A stretch of DNA of 64,000 bases from Acanthaster planci (Eukaryota > Echinodermata > Asteroidea > Valvatida > Acanthasteridae), in NCBI RefSeq assembly GCF_001949145.1, contig NW_019091529.1:412804-476803 (forward strand). Reading direction: 5' to 3'. The translations under genes were made by a program, and so were the position numbers. This document shows positions 63,441-64,000 of this stretch, piece by piece (the stretch's first letter is position 1; each line of letters opens with the position of its first letter). The notes beneath the pieces were generated by a model, which saw nothing but the letters and a program-made list of their open reading frames with translations, searched no databases and was not told the DNA's origin.

Positions 63441-64000
63441 CTAGGAAAAAATAATTTTTAAGTAAGTAGTTTAGACAGCTAGAAAAGCCCAACTTGAAAG
63501 CTTTCATTTTATTTAACAGTGTAGCACGACAACTGAAATTAGAAAAGGTTCTGCTGAATCTGTAAATTGCACTTGAAAGTTTGACCTCTGTGCCTGATCT
63601 GGCAGCTCCAACTGAGAGAATGGAAATTGCACCACAGTTTCAAGATGCATCTTGACAAACTTAAAGCCAGTGAAACCAAATCTAATGGCCACTGGCAAAA
63701 AGAGGTATGATTGGAACACTCAGCAGGAGAGAAAAAAGGCATAACACACTGCCTTGGCTTCTAGCCAATGTCTTGGGTGCACACTGCGAAAACATTTGAA
63801 AGTCTCAAACCAGGATTTTATCAAGCTCCTAGGGAGCCATCTCAAAAGCCATCAGGGAAAACTTGTGTATATGTTGTCGGTAAAAGTTGCAGGATTCTTG
63901 GCAGCTCCCCAATCTTCCTGCAATTAGATAAATACTTTGTTTACACATTCCCTCCACTGTGTTTGGGCCAGGCTAGCTAGTTTAGGGCAGAGTAGAAAAA
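63441..64000 (-). other. intron of OGDH (partial)
   Basis: No exon with an OGDH-like segment, and no donor that would give the expected split Trp, was found up to the window edge. Confidence 0.6.

Overview
The window reads as invertebrate nuclear DNA: AT-rich, gene-poor, with spliced genes, TATA and AATAAA signals, a tRNA-type SINE and a dead LINE fragment. There are no bacterial-style operons. The gene content and the abundance of the octamer TAGGCCTA suggest a marine deuterostome invertebrate such as an echinoderm or hemichordate. That placement is an inference and I cannot prove it from this window.

Three genes can be supported, all on the minus strand. (1) 6401-8086 is an intact single-exon vesicular acetylcholine transporter (VAChT, SLC18A3 family). 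In most animals this gene sits inside the first intron of choline acetyltransferase (ChAT). I see no ChAT exon here, so ChAT is expected beyond the left edge (position <1), with the shared 5' exon upstream of VAChT (>8125). (2) 48700-56264 is a six-exon gene that I assembled by hand with every splice phase matching. It has a signal-peptide exon behind a TATA box, a giant 3.1 kb exon coding about 1040 residues of acidic, disordered, Lys/Glu/Asp/Ser/Thr-rich sequence, then four small exons coding an extracellular Cu/Zn-superoxide-dismutase-like (SOD3-like) domain. The domain keeps its disulfide cysteines but has lost most metal ligands and its zinc loop. The 200-bp intron in front of the SOD exons carries an in-frame stop and two AATAAA signals, so a short isoform without the SOD-like part is likely. 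(3) 63338-63440 is the last coding exon of 2-oxoglutarate dehydrogenase E1; the rest of the gene lies beyond the right edge.

The 40 kb between VAChT and the SOD-like gene has no gene I can identify. It holds a 0.3 kb G/T-only minisatellite with an exact 51-bp higher-order unit (about 10.3-10.6 kb), a SINE (30.05-30.33 kb), a cluster of palindromic CRE-like sites (36.5-37.1 kb), a frameshifted LINE reverse-transcriptase remnant (45.3-45.7 kb), several perfect short hairpins and two weak candidate exons. The best candidate for something undescribed is the secreted acidic protein with a degenerate SOD3-like tail and its probable isoform switch.
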